Below, piece by piece: positions 54,692 to 62,730 of a stretch of DNA of 64,000 bases. Made by a program: the position numbers and the translations under genes. Positions within the stretch are counted from its first letter, which is position 1; each line of letters opens with the position of its first letter. This DNA comes from Marinobacter fonticola. GTDB taxonomy: Bacteria; Pseudomonadota; Gammaproteobacteria; Pseudomonadales; Oleiphilaceae. The stretch spans positions 3,596,001 through 3,660,000 of the forward strand of contig NZ_CP043042.1 of assembly GCF_008122265.1 (NCBI RefSeq), written 5' to 3'. The notes beneath the pieces are model-generated. The model was not told the DNA's origin. It worked only from the letters and a program-made list of their open reading frames with translations, and did no database searches.

Positions 54692-56096
54692 CGCGCACCT
54701 CTCCGATCAGGCCTTTCAGACTGGGATGGAAGATGCCCGGCAGCCGGGCGCTGGGTTCGTGGCGCTGCACGTCGTCGAAGATACCCATACGCTCAAGCCA
54801 GGCCTCGAATTCCGGCGCGGGCTTGAGATCCAGGACACGCCGGGCATAAAGCGCATCGTGGAACGACGTGGTCTGGTAATTGAGCATGATGTCATCCGAC
54901 CCGGGGATACCCATGATGAAGGTGCAACCGGCCACGCCTAGCAGGGTCAGCAGATTATCCATATCGTTCTGGTCGGCTTCGGCGTGGTTGGTGTAGCAGA
55001 TGTCGCAACCCATAGGCACGCCGAGCAGCTTGCCGCAGAAGTGATCCTCCAGTCCGGCACGGATAATCTCCTTGCCATCGAACAGGTACTCGGGGCCGAT
55101 AAAGCCCACCACCGTATTCACCAGCAGGGGGTCGAACGCCCGGGCGACGGCGTAGGACCGCGCCTCGCAGGTCTGCTGGTCGAGGCCGTGGTGGGCATTG
55201 GCGGAAAGCGCGCTGCCCTGGCCGGTTTCGAAATACATCACGTTAGTGCCCACGGTGCCGCGCTTAAGGGAGAGCGCCGCGTCGCGAGCCTCGCGCAAAG
55301 TCGACAAGCTGAAGCCAAAACTGCTGTTGGTGGCCTCGGTGCCGCCAATCGACTGGAACACCAGATCGACCGGCGCCCCCTGCTCGATCGCTTCCAGGGT
55401 GTTGGTCACATGGGTCAGCACACAGGACTGGGTCGGTATCTCGTACTTGCGGATTACCTCGTCCATCAGGGTCATCAGCTTCACTGACTGAGACACGTTG
55501 TCGGTCGCCGGGTTGATGCCGATCACCGCATCGCCGTTCCCGTAGAGCAAGCCATCGAGGAGACTCGCCGCGATACCGGTGACATCGTCCGTCGGGTGGT
55601 TGGGCTGCAGCCGGGTGGAGAGGTGCCCCGGCAGACCGATGGTATTGCGAAAGGCCGTCTGAACCCGGCACTTGCTGGCGACGAGAATGAGATCCTGGTT
55701 GCGCATGATTTTGCTGACCGCCGCTACCATTTCCGGCGTCAGGCCCGGGCGCAGGCGAGTCAGCACCTCACCGCTCGCCGCATCGCCGAGCAGCCAGTTG
55801 CGGAAATCGCCGACCGTAAGGTGGGACACCGTTTTGAACGCGGCTGCGTCGTGACCATCGAGAATCAGCCGGGTTACCTCATCCTCTTCGTAAGGGACCA
55901 GGGCTTCGGTCAGGAACGTTTTGAGCGGAACCTCGGCGAGGCACATCTGAGCCACCACACGCTCTTCGGCGGATTCGGCAATAACGCCCGCCAGACGGTC
56001 CCCGGAACGCGCAGGCGTGGCCTTCGCCATGAGTTCGGCGAGATCCCGGAAGTGCCACGTCTGAGTCCCCAGCGTGAATGAATATCGGTGCTTCAT
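54684..56096 (-). CDS. eutB: Ethanolamine ammonia-lyase large subunit
   Basis: A 470-residue catalytic TIM-barrel subunit carrying the substrate and cobalamin sites. Motifs: RLRPGLTPEMVAAVSKIMRN, DDVTGIAASLLDGLLYGNGD with AVIGINPATDNVSQS, CVLTHVTNTLEAIEQGAPVD, and MGIPGSDDIMLNYQTTSFHD. ATG at 56096 was chosen from family length and an AGGTAAG site; the frame extends 34 codons further upstream. It heads the eutB-eutC-permease operon and is divergent from the AraC regulator. Cofactor supply (cobalamin) must come from elsewhere. Confidence 0.95.
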   Translation of the reverse strand: MKHRYSFTLGTQTWHFRDLAELMAKATPARSGDRLAGVIAESAEERVVAQMCLAEVPLKTFLTEALVPYEEDEVTRLILDGHDAAAFKTVSHLTVGDFRNWLLGDAASGEVLTRLRPGLTPEMVAAVSKIMRNQDLILVASKCRVQTAFRNTIGLPGHLSTRLQPNHPTDDVTGIAASLLDGLLYGNGDAVIGINPATDNVSQSVKLMTLMDEVIRKYEIPTQSCVLTHVTNTLEAIEQGAPVDLVFQSIGGTEATNSSFGFSLSTLREARDAALSLKRGTVGTNVMYFETGQGSALSANAHHGLDQQTCEARSYAVARAFDPLLVNTVVGFIGPEYLFDGKEIIRAGLEDHFCGKLLGVPMGCDICYTNHAEADQNDMDNLLTLLGVAGCTFIMGIPGSDDIMLNYQTTSFHDALYARRVLDLKPAPEFEAWLERMGIFDDVQRHEPSARLPGIFHPSLKGLIGEVRDA

Positions 56097-56359
56097 AGGC
56101 TTACCTGCCTTGCTGAGTCTTTCGGCTTTGCCGAGAGCGTCGAGACGGGCGCGGCCCGGACTCTCCGGCCATAAGGTATGGATCTTGCTCCACGCCATAC
56201 CGACCTCTTTACTCTAGCGCTGGCACAAAACACCGGTTATCGAATTTTGGCAAAAGGTGATCGGCGCCAAAGCCGTAATAAATCAGCAGGGCGTTCAGGT
56301 GGCGCGACGCCGGATTAAGGGCCAAGCTTGGGAAGGGAAACGACACTTCGGAGGTGATC

Positions 56360-57313
56360 GTGAACCACGAACAACAAAAAAATGCACCATTACGATGCAC
56401 GACGATCACCGATGATGCCCACGCGCAAGCGGACCACCTGACCAACTGGACCCAGGAGTACGACCAGGTCAGTCCGGGTCGCTTTTATGGCCGCATCGAC
56501 GAGCTGCATCTGGGTGGCGTTCAGGTCTACAACGAACACAGCAGTCATGCCCTACGCCAGCAATGCATGGTCTGGCCCGATGCCATCTGGTTCGGCCTGC
56601 CCAGTCAGCGGGCGGAATGCCGTGTGGACGGCCAGAGCCTGGACGCCACGGACATTATCTGCCGGCCCGGCAGCACCCCGTTCGAGCTGGTCACGCCCGC
56701 GGCGTTCGATATGCTGGGCATTGTGGTCAGAGAACACGACCTGCTGGCCGCGTCTGCATCCCAGGGTATCGCTATCAGCGCCGACGATGCCCGCCGGGTT
56801 GTCCGGCTGAGCCTGCCGGAACAGACGCTGCATAACCTCCATTACCTGGTCAGCCGTATTGTCCACTCAACCACCGACCGGCTGGACAGCCACATCCACC
56901 GGGATCTGCTGATGCTGGCGCTATTGGAGACCCTGGAGCGCGAAACGCCAAACCGTTCCGTGGCGCCCAGTTACCTGCACCGCAAAGCGGTTGTCGAACG
57001 CATCAAGGACTACGTGGCGCACGCCCGGGACCTGCCGGTGACCATGACCGAGCTTTGCGAGTTGGCTTGCGTCAGTCGCCGCACCCTCCAGTACAGCTTC
57101 GAGAGCATCCTGGGCATCAGTCCGCTGCAGTTTCTGAGAGTGACCCGGCTTAACCGGGTCAAGCGACTGCTCAGCGCCGGCCACCCAACCTCCGTGTCCG
57201 ATGCGGCGGCTTACAACGGCTTCTACCACCTGAGCCAGTTCTCCGCAGATTATAAGCAGCTGTTTGGCGAGTTGCCGTCCCAGACACGGGCGCGACATCC
57301 AGTGCCGGCTTAA
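56360..57313 (+). CDS. AraC family regulator of ethanolamine genes (EutR-like)
   Basis: A 317-residue regulator. The C-terminal 110 residues hold the AraC helix-turn-helix pair (TMTELCELACVSRRTLQYSF and SVSDAAAYNGFYHLSQFSAD); the N-terminal part (DQVSPGRFYGRIDELHLGGV) matches the EutR/FeaR-like sensor type. GTG at 56360 is preferred because GGAGG lies six bases before it; a GTG at 56354 is possible. It is divergent from eutB with 263 bp between, and probably activates that operon in response to ethanolamine and cobalamin as EutR does. No cobalamin riboswitch was seen. Confidence 0.85.
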   Translation: MNHEQQKNAPLRCTTITDDAHAQADHLTNWTQEYDQVSPGRFYGRIDELHLGGVQVYNEHSSHALRQQCMVWPDAIWFGLPSQRAECRVDGQSLDATDIICRPGSTPFELVTPAAFDMLGIVVREHDLLAASASQGIAISADDARRVVRLSLPEQTLHNLHYLVSRIVHSTTDRLDSHIHRDLLMLALLETLERETPNRSVAPSYLHRKAVVERIKDYVAHARDLPVTMTELCELACVSRRTLQYSFESILGISPLQFLRVTRLNRVKRLLSAGHPTSVSDAAAYNGFYHLSQFSADYKQLFGELPSQTRARHPVPA

Positions 57314-57344
57314 CTGTTCCCCTGCATAAGGGTTCAACTGTTCC

Positions 57345-57373
57345 TTAACCCGGAGCCAAGCCGTCCCTATACT
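57345..57373 (+). promoter_or_regulatory. Promoter of the PaiB-like gene with adjacent direct repeats
   Basis: TTAACC (57345-57350), 17 bases, TATACT (57368-57373). The direct repeat AACTGTTCC (57312-57320 and 57336-57344) ends right at the -35 box and may be a regulator site. Confidence 0.6.
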
Positions 57374-57417
57374 GGTTAGCCAGCCAATGGTGTTCAGCCA
57401 GCAACCGAGAGCGTTAG

Positions 57418-58029
57418 ATGTACACCCCAAAGCATTTTGCAGAACAAGACACGGCGCGGATGCACGCACTGATCCGCAGCCGCGGCTTCGGCACGCTAGT
57501 TACCGCCGGGCCGGACGGTCCCGACGCCAATCACGTCCCGTTCTATCTGGACGCATCCGGTAAGCTCCAGTGCCATGTCGCGCGCAGCAATCCCCTCTGG
57601 GAGCAAGTGCGGCAATCGCCGCAGGTCCTGGTGATCTTCCATGGCCCGGATGCTTATATTTCTCCCAACTGGTACGCCACCAAGAAGGAAACCGGCAAGG
57701 CTGTACCCACCTGGAACTATCAGGTCGTTCACGCCCATGGCCGCGCCGAACCCATCGAAGATCCGGCCTGGCTGCGCGAGCACCTGGATAACCTGACCCA
57801 TCACAACGAGCACATGCGTCCCGATGCCTGGGCGGTCAGCGACGCGCCGGCGGACTACATCGAGAAGATGATGGGCGCGATTGTGGGCCTGGAGATCACC
57901 CTCGACCGCCTGGAAGGCAAACTCAAAGCCAGCCAGAACCAGCCTGAAGCCAACCGCGCGGGGGTAAAAGCAGGGCTCGATGCTGAAGGTACCGAGTCGG
58001 CCAACGCCATGGGCAACCATGTACCCTGA
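57418..58029 (+). CDS. FMN-binding PaiB-like negative regulator family protein
   Basis: A 203-residue flavin-reductase-fold protein of the PaiB family. Start [20 protein letters not shown], then [50 protein letters not shown] and [18 protein letters not shown], all family marks. Bacillus PaiB was described as a negative transcriptional regulator of sporulation and protease genes; in proteobacteria the role is unknown and an FMN/heme-binding enzyme role is possible. Has its own promoter downstream of the EutR-like gene. Confidence 0.88.
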   Translation: MYTPKHFAEQDTARMHALIRSRGFGTLVTAGPDGPDANHVPFYLDASGKLQCHVARSNPLWEQVRQSPQVLVIFHGPDAYISPNWYATKKETGKAVPTWNYQVVHAHGRAEPIEDPAWLREHLDNLTHHNEHMRPDAWAVSDAPADYIEKMMGAIVGLEITLDRLEGKLKASQNQPEANRAGVKAGLDAEGTESANAMGNHVP

Positions 58030-58169
58030 CGGGACCGGCGCATAGCAGCGCCCCCATATTTTCACCTTTCCTTCATATCTTCGACATATTCCAGTGCCAT
58101 GGTGTCCCTGACCTAAAAACAAGCTCGCAGATGGGAAGTCGCGGGCCACTAAAGAGAGAGGGACATCAA

Positions 58170-58388
58170 ATGGGCCTGAGTGTCTGGCAAATCGTTCTCG
58201 TGGTTATCCTATTCCTGCTCCTGTTCGGCCGCGGCAAGATTCCCGCGTTGATGTCCGACCTGGCGCAGGGCATCAAGAGCTTCAAGACCGGCATGCGTGA
58301 CGAGCCGGAAAAAGACGAAGCCCATACCCCGGTGTCTGAATCCGTCAAGACGGCTGAGCCAGCTGCGCAAACCCGCACTACGTCCTGA
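58170..58388 (+). CDS. tatA: Sec-independent translocase subunit TatA
   Basis: A 72-residue protein with a short N-terminal membrane helix ([20 protein letters not shown]) and the amphipathic helix [20 protein letters not shown], ending in a charged tail. It forms the pore-like assembly of the twin-arginine translocase, which exports folded proteins. The ATG at 58170 with GAGAGGG before it fits the family; a longer frame does not. First gene of tatABC. Confidence 0.92.
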   Translation: MGLSVWQIVLVVILFLLLFGRGKIPALMSDLAQGIKSFKTGMRDEPEKDEAHTPVSESVKTAEPAAQTRTTS

Positions 58389-58406
58389 CCAAGTGAGGCC
58401 TCGGCT

Positions 58407-58823
58407 ATGTTTGACCTGAGCTGGGTAGAACTCCTGTTCTGCGGTGCGCTGGCGCTGATCGTTATCGGTCCCAAAGACATGCCGCAACTCTTCCGTGCCG
58501 GCGGCCGCCTGCTGAGCAAGGGACGTCGTTTTTATAGCGACGTGGTCGGCAGCATGCATCAGCTTGAGCGCGAGGTGGACATCGCCTCGGGCAAGGGGCC
58601 CGCCCATGAAAACTGGCGCAATCTGATTCCCGAAGACCTGCGCAACCTGCCCTCGGATTTTCGTCCCGGTGCGTTCTCGGCCGAAGACCATCAACGCCGG
58701 CGCGCTGCCATCGAGCAAGCTAAACGCGACGCGGAAGCGGCGCGGCAGGCCGAAGCGGATCGGGCAGCAACGCTTACCGACGAGGCCAAATTCAACGACA
58801 CAGCGCCTACGGATAACCGGTAA
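58407..58823 (+). CDS. tatB: Sec-independent translocase subunit TatB
   Basis: A 138-residue protein with the TatB start MFDLSWVELLFCGALALIVI, the glycine-proline hinge GPKDMPQLFR, and a long amphipathic helix RAGGRLLSKGRRFYSDVVGS, followed by a charged tail rich in Ala, Arg and Glu. With TatC it forms the receptor for twin-arginine signals. It lies 18 bp after tatA and six bp before tatC. Confidence 0.94.
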   Translation: MFDLSWVELLFCGALALIVIGPKDMPQLFRAGGRLLSKGRRFYSDVVGSMHQLEREVDIASGKGPAHENWRNLIPEDLRNLPSDFRPGAFSAEDHQRRRAAIEQAKRDAEAARQAEADRAATLTDEAKFNDTAPTDNR

Positions 58824-58829
58824 CCCGCC

Positions 58830-59621
58830 ATGAGCCAAGACGATCTCGACCTTTCCAAGGCCCCGCTGCTGACGCACCTGCTGGAACTGCGGACCCGACT
58901 ATTGTATTGCCTGGGTTTCTTCGCGGTGGTATTCGGCGTTTCATACCTGTTCGCCGAGGATATCTATCGGTTCCTGCAGCAGCCCCTGCTTCAGATTTTC
59001 GGTCCCGAGAGTGGCCGGCGCATGATCTATACCGGTCTGCACGAAGCCTTTTTCACCTATCTGAAGCTATCCTTTTTCATGGCGATGTTCGTCACCCTGC
59101 CGCTGGCGCTGATTCAGGTCTGGAAGTTCATTGCGCCGGGGCTTTACCAGCGCGAACAGAAGGCGCTATCGCCACTATTTGTTATGACCCCGGTTCTGTT
59201 TGTATTGGGTGCATCACTGGCGTTCTACGTGGTGATGCCCCTAGCCTGGGATTTCTTTATCAGCTTCGAACGGCCCAGCGTGGAACAGGGTATCAGCGTC
59301 GAACTGGAAGCACGAGTGAGCGAATACCTGGGACTGGTGATCAAGCTGATCCTGGCGTTCGGCCTGAGCTTCGAGCTACCCGTACTGCTACTTGTGATGG
59401 CCAAGGGGGGCCTGGTGACCGCCGATTCCCTGCGGCGGCATCGCCGCCACGCTATCGTCGTCACCTTTCTGTTTGCTGCACTGATTACCCCGCCAGACCT
59501 GATTTCACAAATCGCTTTGGGGCTACCTATCGTGATGCTTTATGAGCTCTCCATCCTGCTGATTCGCTGGACGCGGTCGGATGAGACGTCCATGGAGCGC
59601 GCGGCCGCCAGCCAGGTTTAG
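58830..59621 (+). CDS. tatC: Sec-independent translocase subunit TatC
   Basis: A 263-residue six-helix membrane protein that recognises the RR motif of Tat signals. Motifs: APLLTHLLELRTRLLYCLGF, the periplasmic YTGLHEAFFTYLKLSFFMAM, FIAPGLYQREQKAL, and the fifth-helix region FGLSFELPVLLLVMAKGGLV. The end ALITPPDLISQIALGLPIVM is typical. Third gene of tatABC, and 270 bp before a gene for a Tat substrate. Confidence 0.96.
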   Translation: MSQDDLDLSKAPLLTHLLELRTRLLYCLGFFAVVFGVSYLFAEDIYRFLQQPLLQIFGPESGRRMIYTGLHEAFFTYLKLSFFMAMFVTLPLALIQVWKFIAPGLYQREQKALSPLFVMTPVLFVLGASLAFYVVMPLAWDFFISFERPSVEQGISVELEARVSEYLGLVIKLILAFGLSFELPVLLLVMAKGGLVTADSLRRHRRHAIVVTFLFAALITPPDLISQIALGLPIVMLYELSILLIRWTRSDETSMERAAASQV

Positions 59622-59654
59622 TCCGTCGTTCGGTTATGGCGAACGCAGGTCGGC

Positions 59655-59740
59655 CTCACCCATACCCTGCTTATTTCTCACCCATACCCTGCTTATTTCT
59701 CACACATACCGGCTATTTTTCACACATACCCACTATCACG
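59655..59740. repeat. Tandem 22-bp repeats upstream of the PhoX-type gene
   Basis: CTCACCCATACCCTGCTTATTT... is repeated without change at 59655-59676 and 59677-59698; a third, diverged copy lies at 59699-59720 and a partial fourth follows from 59721 (CACACATACCCACTATCAC). The unit divides into two 11-bp halves, each seven bases plus a four-base ATAC or ATTT. The rest of the gap to 59888 is without clear signals except AAGGAG before the gene. Confidence 0.8.
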
Positions 59741-59888
59741 AAAGGTTCATCCAACCGTAAAAAGCCTTACCTCCGACTGTCACAGGAGCGCTGCATTGTA
59801 TTTCGGGACGACTCAACGGAAGTCCCCGAGAGCAGATCGGGAGATGAGTCCACAACCTCAAAAAAACCTAAAAGCAAGGAGCGTCCTG

Positions 59889-61343
59889 ATGACTCACCTG
59901 TTCAAGCCCCAGTTCGAGGGCGACACCGAAATCCAGCCGGTGTTCAATCGTCGCGATTTCATGAAAGGCAGTTCAGCCGTCGCTGCAAGTACCGCCTTCG
60001 CAGCCATGGCCAGCCAGGCACAGGCTGCCAGCTTCCCTTACACTGACGGCTACGGTCCATTGATACCCACTGCGGACAAGGCCACTGGCCTGGAACTGCT
60101 CGCCCTGCCTGAAGGCTTCGAATACACCACCTACGGCTGGACCGGCATGATCCAAACCGACGGTCTGCCTACCCCGACCGATCACGACGGCATGGCGGTC
60201 GTTGCGGCCAAGAACAACATCATCTCTTTGGTCCGCAACCACGAGAATTCGGAAGGCGAAGGCGCACCCTGCCTGCCCCGTGGCAACCGCGGGGTCTACA
60301 ATCCAGCCCAGTATGGCGGCACGACCAACCTGATGTTCGACGTCATGGAAGGCAAATTCCTGTCGTCCTACAACAGCCTTGGCGGCACCATTCGTAACTG
60401 CGCTGGCGGCCTTACACCGTGGGGCACCTGGCTGTCCTGCGAAGAAACCTTCAACCCATGGAACCAGGGCCCGCAGGGTTATAACCATGGTTACGTGTTC
60501 GAGGTTCCCGGCTTTGGCTTCTCCGACGGCCAGCCCATTCGCGAGATGGGCCGTTTTGCCCATGAAGCCGTCGCAGTCGATCCCGCCACCGGCATCGTTT
60601 ATGAAACCGAAGACACCGGCGCTTCTGCCTTCTATAAGTTCGTACCTGAAGGCAAATGGGGTGACCTGAAATCCGGTGGCAAGCTCTACGCCATGGTACT
60701 GGACAACACCACCCGCCTGGACCTGCGCGGTGGGCTCGCAGCCGGCACGACCTGGGACGTCTCCTGGCAGGAAATCGCCGACCCGGACGCCATGTCCCAG
60801 ACCTGCTTCGATCAGGCGACTAACGCTGCCATCATCGAGCGCGGCGAAGGCTGCTGGTACGACGACGGCAAGATCTACTTCGTCTCAACCTCCGGCGGTG
60901 CCGCCAGCCTGGGTCAGATCTTCGTTTACGACCCGCGCAAGGAAATCTGCACCTTGCTGTTCGAATCCAGCGACACCAGCCAGGTGGACGGCCCGGACAA
61001 CATCGCCATCAGCCCGCGCGGCTCCATCCTCATGTGCGAGGACGGCGGCTCCAACCCCAAGCGCCTGGTTGGCCTGACTCAGGCTGGCATCACCTTCCCC
61101 TTCGCTGAAAACCGCATCGCGCTGGACCAGGGCGATCTGAGCACCATCGATGCCGCGTTCCCCGGCGCGCGCGAGTTCTTCTGGGACGAGGTGGGCCCCT
61201 CAACGAATGGTTCCAACCGCCTCAGCTTCACCAGCAGGGAATGGTGCGGCGCCACGTTCTACGGCCGCTGGCTGTTCGTGAACATCCAATCCCCGGGCGT
61301 GACCTTCGCCATCACCGGTCCCTGGGAGAAGGGCGCGCTATAA
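59889..61343 (+). CDS. PhoX-type phosphatase family protein (DUF839) with Tat signal
   Basis: A 484-residue exported protein. The twin-arginine motif RRDFMK is at residues 21-26 with a hydrophobic stretch and a cleavage site after ASQAQA (about residue 46). The body is a DUF839/PhoX beta-propeller: PTPTDHDGMAVVAAKNNIIS, LVRNHENSEGEG, LTPWGTWLSCEETFNPW, GRFAHEAVAVDPATGIVYET and DGPDNIAISPRGSILMCEDG. PhoX enzymes are calcium-iron alkaline phosphatases exported by Tat; this protein is shorter than some, so a related activity is possible. The start with AAGGAG seven bases upstream was chosen; a longer frame exists. Its nearness to tatABC is notable. Confidence 0.87.
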   Translation: MTHLFKPQFEGDTEIQPVFNRRDFMKGSSAVAASTAFAAMASQAQAASFPYTDGYGPLIPTADKATGLELLALPEGFEYTTYGWTGMIQTDGLPTPTDHDGMAVVAAKNNIISLVRNHENSEGEGAPCLPRGNRGVYNPAQYGGTTNLMFDVMEGKFLSSYNSLGGTIRNCAGGLTPWGTWLSCEETFNPWNQGPQGYNHGYVFEVPGFGFSDGQPIREMGRFAHEAVAVDPATGIVYETEDTGASAFYKFVPEGKWGDLKSGGKLYAMVLDNTTRLDLRGGLAAGTTWDVSWQEIADPDAMSQTCFDQATNAAIIERGEGCWYDDGKIYFVSTSGGAASLGQIFVYDPRKEICTLLFESSDTSQVDGPDNIAISPRGSILMCEDGGSNPKRLVGLTQAGITFPFAENRIALDQGDLSTIDAAFPGAREFFWDEVGPSTNGSNRLSFTSREWCGATFYGRWLFVNIQSPGVTFAITGPWEKGAL

Positions 61344-61484
61344 GTCTTGATCGACGCACAGGCTTCATCGACCCACAGGGAGGTGGGCACTCAGAAAAAG
61401 AATACTCAGGATCCACAACAAGCGGGTAGTCCCGTCAGCCGGCGGGCACCCGACTCAAAAATGACGAAACAAGGAGAAAGTGAA

Positions 61485-62048
61485 ATGCGTTCATTGATTC
61501 AATCCACCGGTCTGGCGCTGCTGGTTATGCTGCCTTTTACCGCCAACGCCGGCATCATGGAACTGTCTGGCGATGGCGGCTATTCCGAGGCCGTGGACAG
61601 CAGTAACGGCTGGGTGACAGAAGATACCTTTACCGGCGATAACGTTGATTTCTGGACCTTCGAAATCAGCGAGCCGACCACGCTTTCGGTCGACATCGAG
61701 TCGGACATCGCCTTCGGCATCAGCGTCTATATGGGCCAGATTGCCGATGAATTCGCCACGATGTTTTTCAGCAATAGCGGCGATTTCACCGATGGGTCGC
61801 TGACCTACGCCGGCGGCACCCCAGCGATCCCCGGCGGCAATAGCAGTCTGTCCAGCCTGTTTCTGGATTCCGCAGGCTTCTTCACCATCGCCGTAGGCGG
61901 TGCAGAAGGCTTCGATTTGTCCGGCCCCTTCAATTACACCATGAACGTCGCAACCGCTGCGGCTGTTCCCGAGCCCTCAACCCTGGCCTTGATGCTGGCC
62001 GGTGGCCTTACTCTCGTCGCCCGTCGCCGGTCTGCCAAAAACGCCTAG
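61485..62048 (+). CDS. PEP-CTERM sorted exported protein
   Basis: A 187-residue protein with a signal peptide (cleavage after TANA, residue 22), a beta-rich acidic middle (DNVDFWTFEISEPTTLSVDI, IAFGISVYMG) similar to DVUA0089-type PEP-CTERM proteins, and the C-terminal sorting signal VPEPSTLALMLAGG at residue 161 on, then hydrophobic residues and ARRR. Exosortase should cut near PEP and anchor or release it; no exosortase gene is in the window, so one is expected elsewhere. AAGGAG lies before the ATG. It is 140 bp after the PhoX-type gene, with a terminator behind it. Confidence 0.9.
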   Translation: MRSLIQSTGLALLVMLPFTANAGIMELSGDGGYSEAVDSSNGWVTEDTFTGDNVDFWTFEISEPTTLSVDIESDIAFGISVYMGQIADEFATMFFSNSGDFTDGSLTYAGGTPAIPGGNSSLSSLFLDSAGFFTIAVGGAEGFDLSGPFNYTMNVATAAAVPEPSTLALMLAGGLTLVARRRSAKNA

Positions 62049-62097
62049 CCGGTCACCCGACAGTCCGGCACCCAATCCGCGCCGGCCTGTTCCCTTT

Positions 62098-62137
62098 GCC
62101 GCCTGCCCGGTCCCCAGCCGGACCAGGCGGCCTTTTC
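62098..62137 (+). terminator. Terminator after the PEP-CTERM gene
   Basis: Stem GCCGCCT with AGGCGGC, an inner stem GGTCC with GGACC, then CTTTTCTT. A good rho-independent terminator on the plus strand. Confidence 0.75.
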
Positions 62138-62175
62138 TTGTCAGTGCCACGCCGATTAATGACTGGCAAAAACGC

Positions 62176-62478
62176 TTAAAGCACCTTTTTAAAGCCCTCG
62201 AACTGCGGCGGTCCGAGATAGATTCCCTTCGCGGGTTTGGCGTTAGCGTGGGCTTTGCGAAAAGCGTCCGATTTAGTCCAGCTCACAAATGCGTCTTCGG
62301 ACTCCCAAACGCTATGGGAGGAAAACAGCGTATGGTCGTCGTAGCTGGGGCCCTGCAGCAAGTTGAAGCTCTTGAAGCCAGGGACTTCATTCAGGTGGGT
62401 CTCGCGGTTACGCCAGATTTCGATAAAGTCCTCTTCCTTGCCCGGTGCGATTCGGAATCGATTCATCGCGATATACAT
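62176..62478 (-). CDS. Antibiotic biosynthesis monooxygenase (ABM) domain protein
   Basis: A 100-residue protein with a dimeric ferredoxin-like ABM fold: MYIAMNRFRIAPGKEEDFIE, ETHLNEVPGFKSFNLLQGP, HTLFSSHSVWESEDAFVSWT and SDAFRKAHAN. It resembles the HmoB/IsdG-like heme-degrading or quinol monooxygenase group. The residues NEVPGF and W in SVWES are usual in that group, but heme binding is not shown. ATG at 62478 with AAGGAG upstream. Repeated sites at 62494-62553 lie directly upstream, so it may be tightly controlled. Confidence 0.85.
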   Translation of the reverse strand: MYIAMNRFRIAPGKEEDFIEIWRNRETHLNEVPGFKSFNLLQGPSYDDHTLFSSHSVWESEDAFVSWTKSDAFRKAHANAKPAKGIYLGPPQFEGFKKVL

Positions 62479-62493
62479 GGTCTGACTCCTTCT

Positions 62494-62553
62494 TATAGAC
62501 GTATTGAACCGTCGTATTACGAATATAGACGTATTGGACGAGACGTATTGGAC
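62494..62553. promoter_or_regulatory. Repeated GACGTATTG sites upstream of the ABM gene
   Basis: TATAGACGTATTGAAC (62494-62509), a diverged GTCGTATTACG (62511-62521), TATAGACGTATTGGAC (62524-62539) and AGACGTATTGGAC (62541-62553). Copies one and three are exactly 30 bp apart. They cover the likely promoter of the minus-strand gene and look like a regulator-binding array. Confidence 0.6.
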
Positions 62554-62730
62554 ACCCACTATATAGCAGCGCCGCCGCTTACACCCCATGCGATTGTCAC
62601 TGGTGCCCACTCAACGCAAACGTCATGGATAGAGAGGCCAAGTTGCCGGTTTATTGCCCGAAAAGTTTTGAAATTATCAAAGGCTGGTGATTGCGGCGCA
62701 AACTCCGTGTATCGTCGGTCGTTCATTTAA

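Noticed and set aside
56097..56359. Sigma54 promoter before eutB
   Set aside because: A TGGC-type and a TTGC-type element are present but with the wrong distance between GG and GC.
59655..59740. CRISPR array
   Set aside because: Repeats are contiguous and have no spacers; no cas genes are present.
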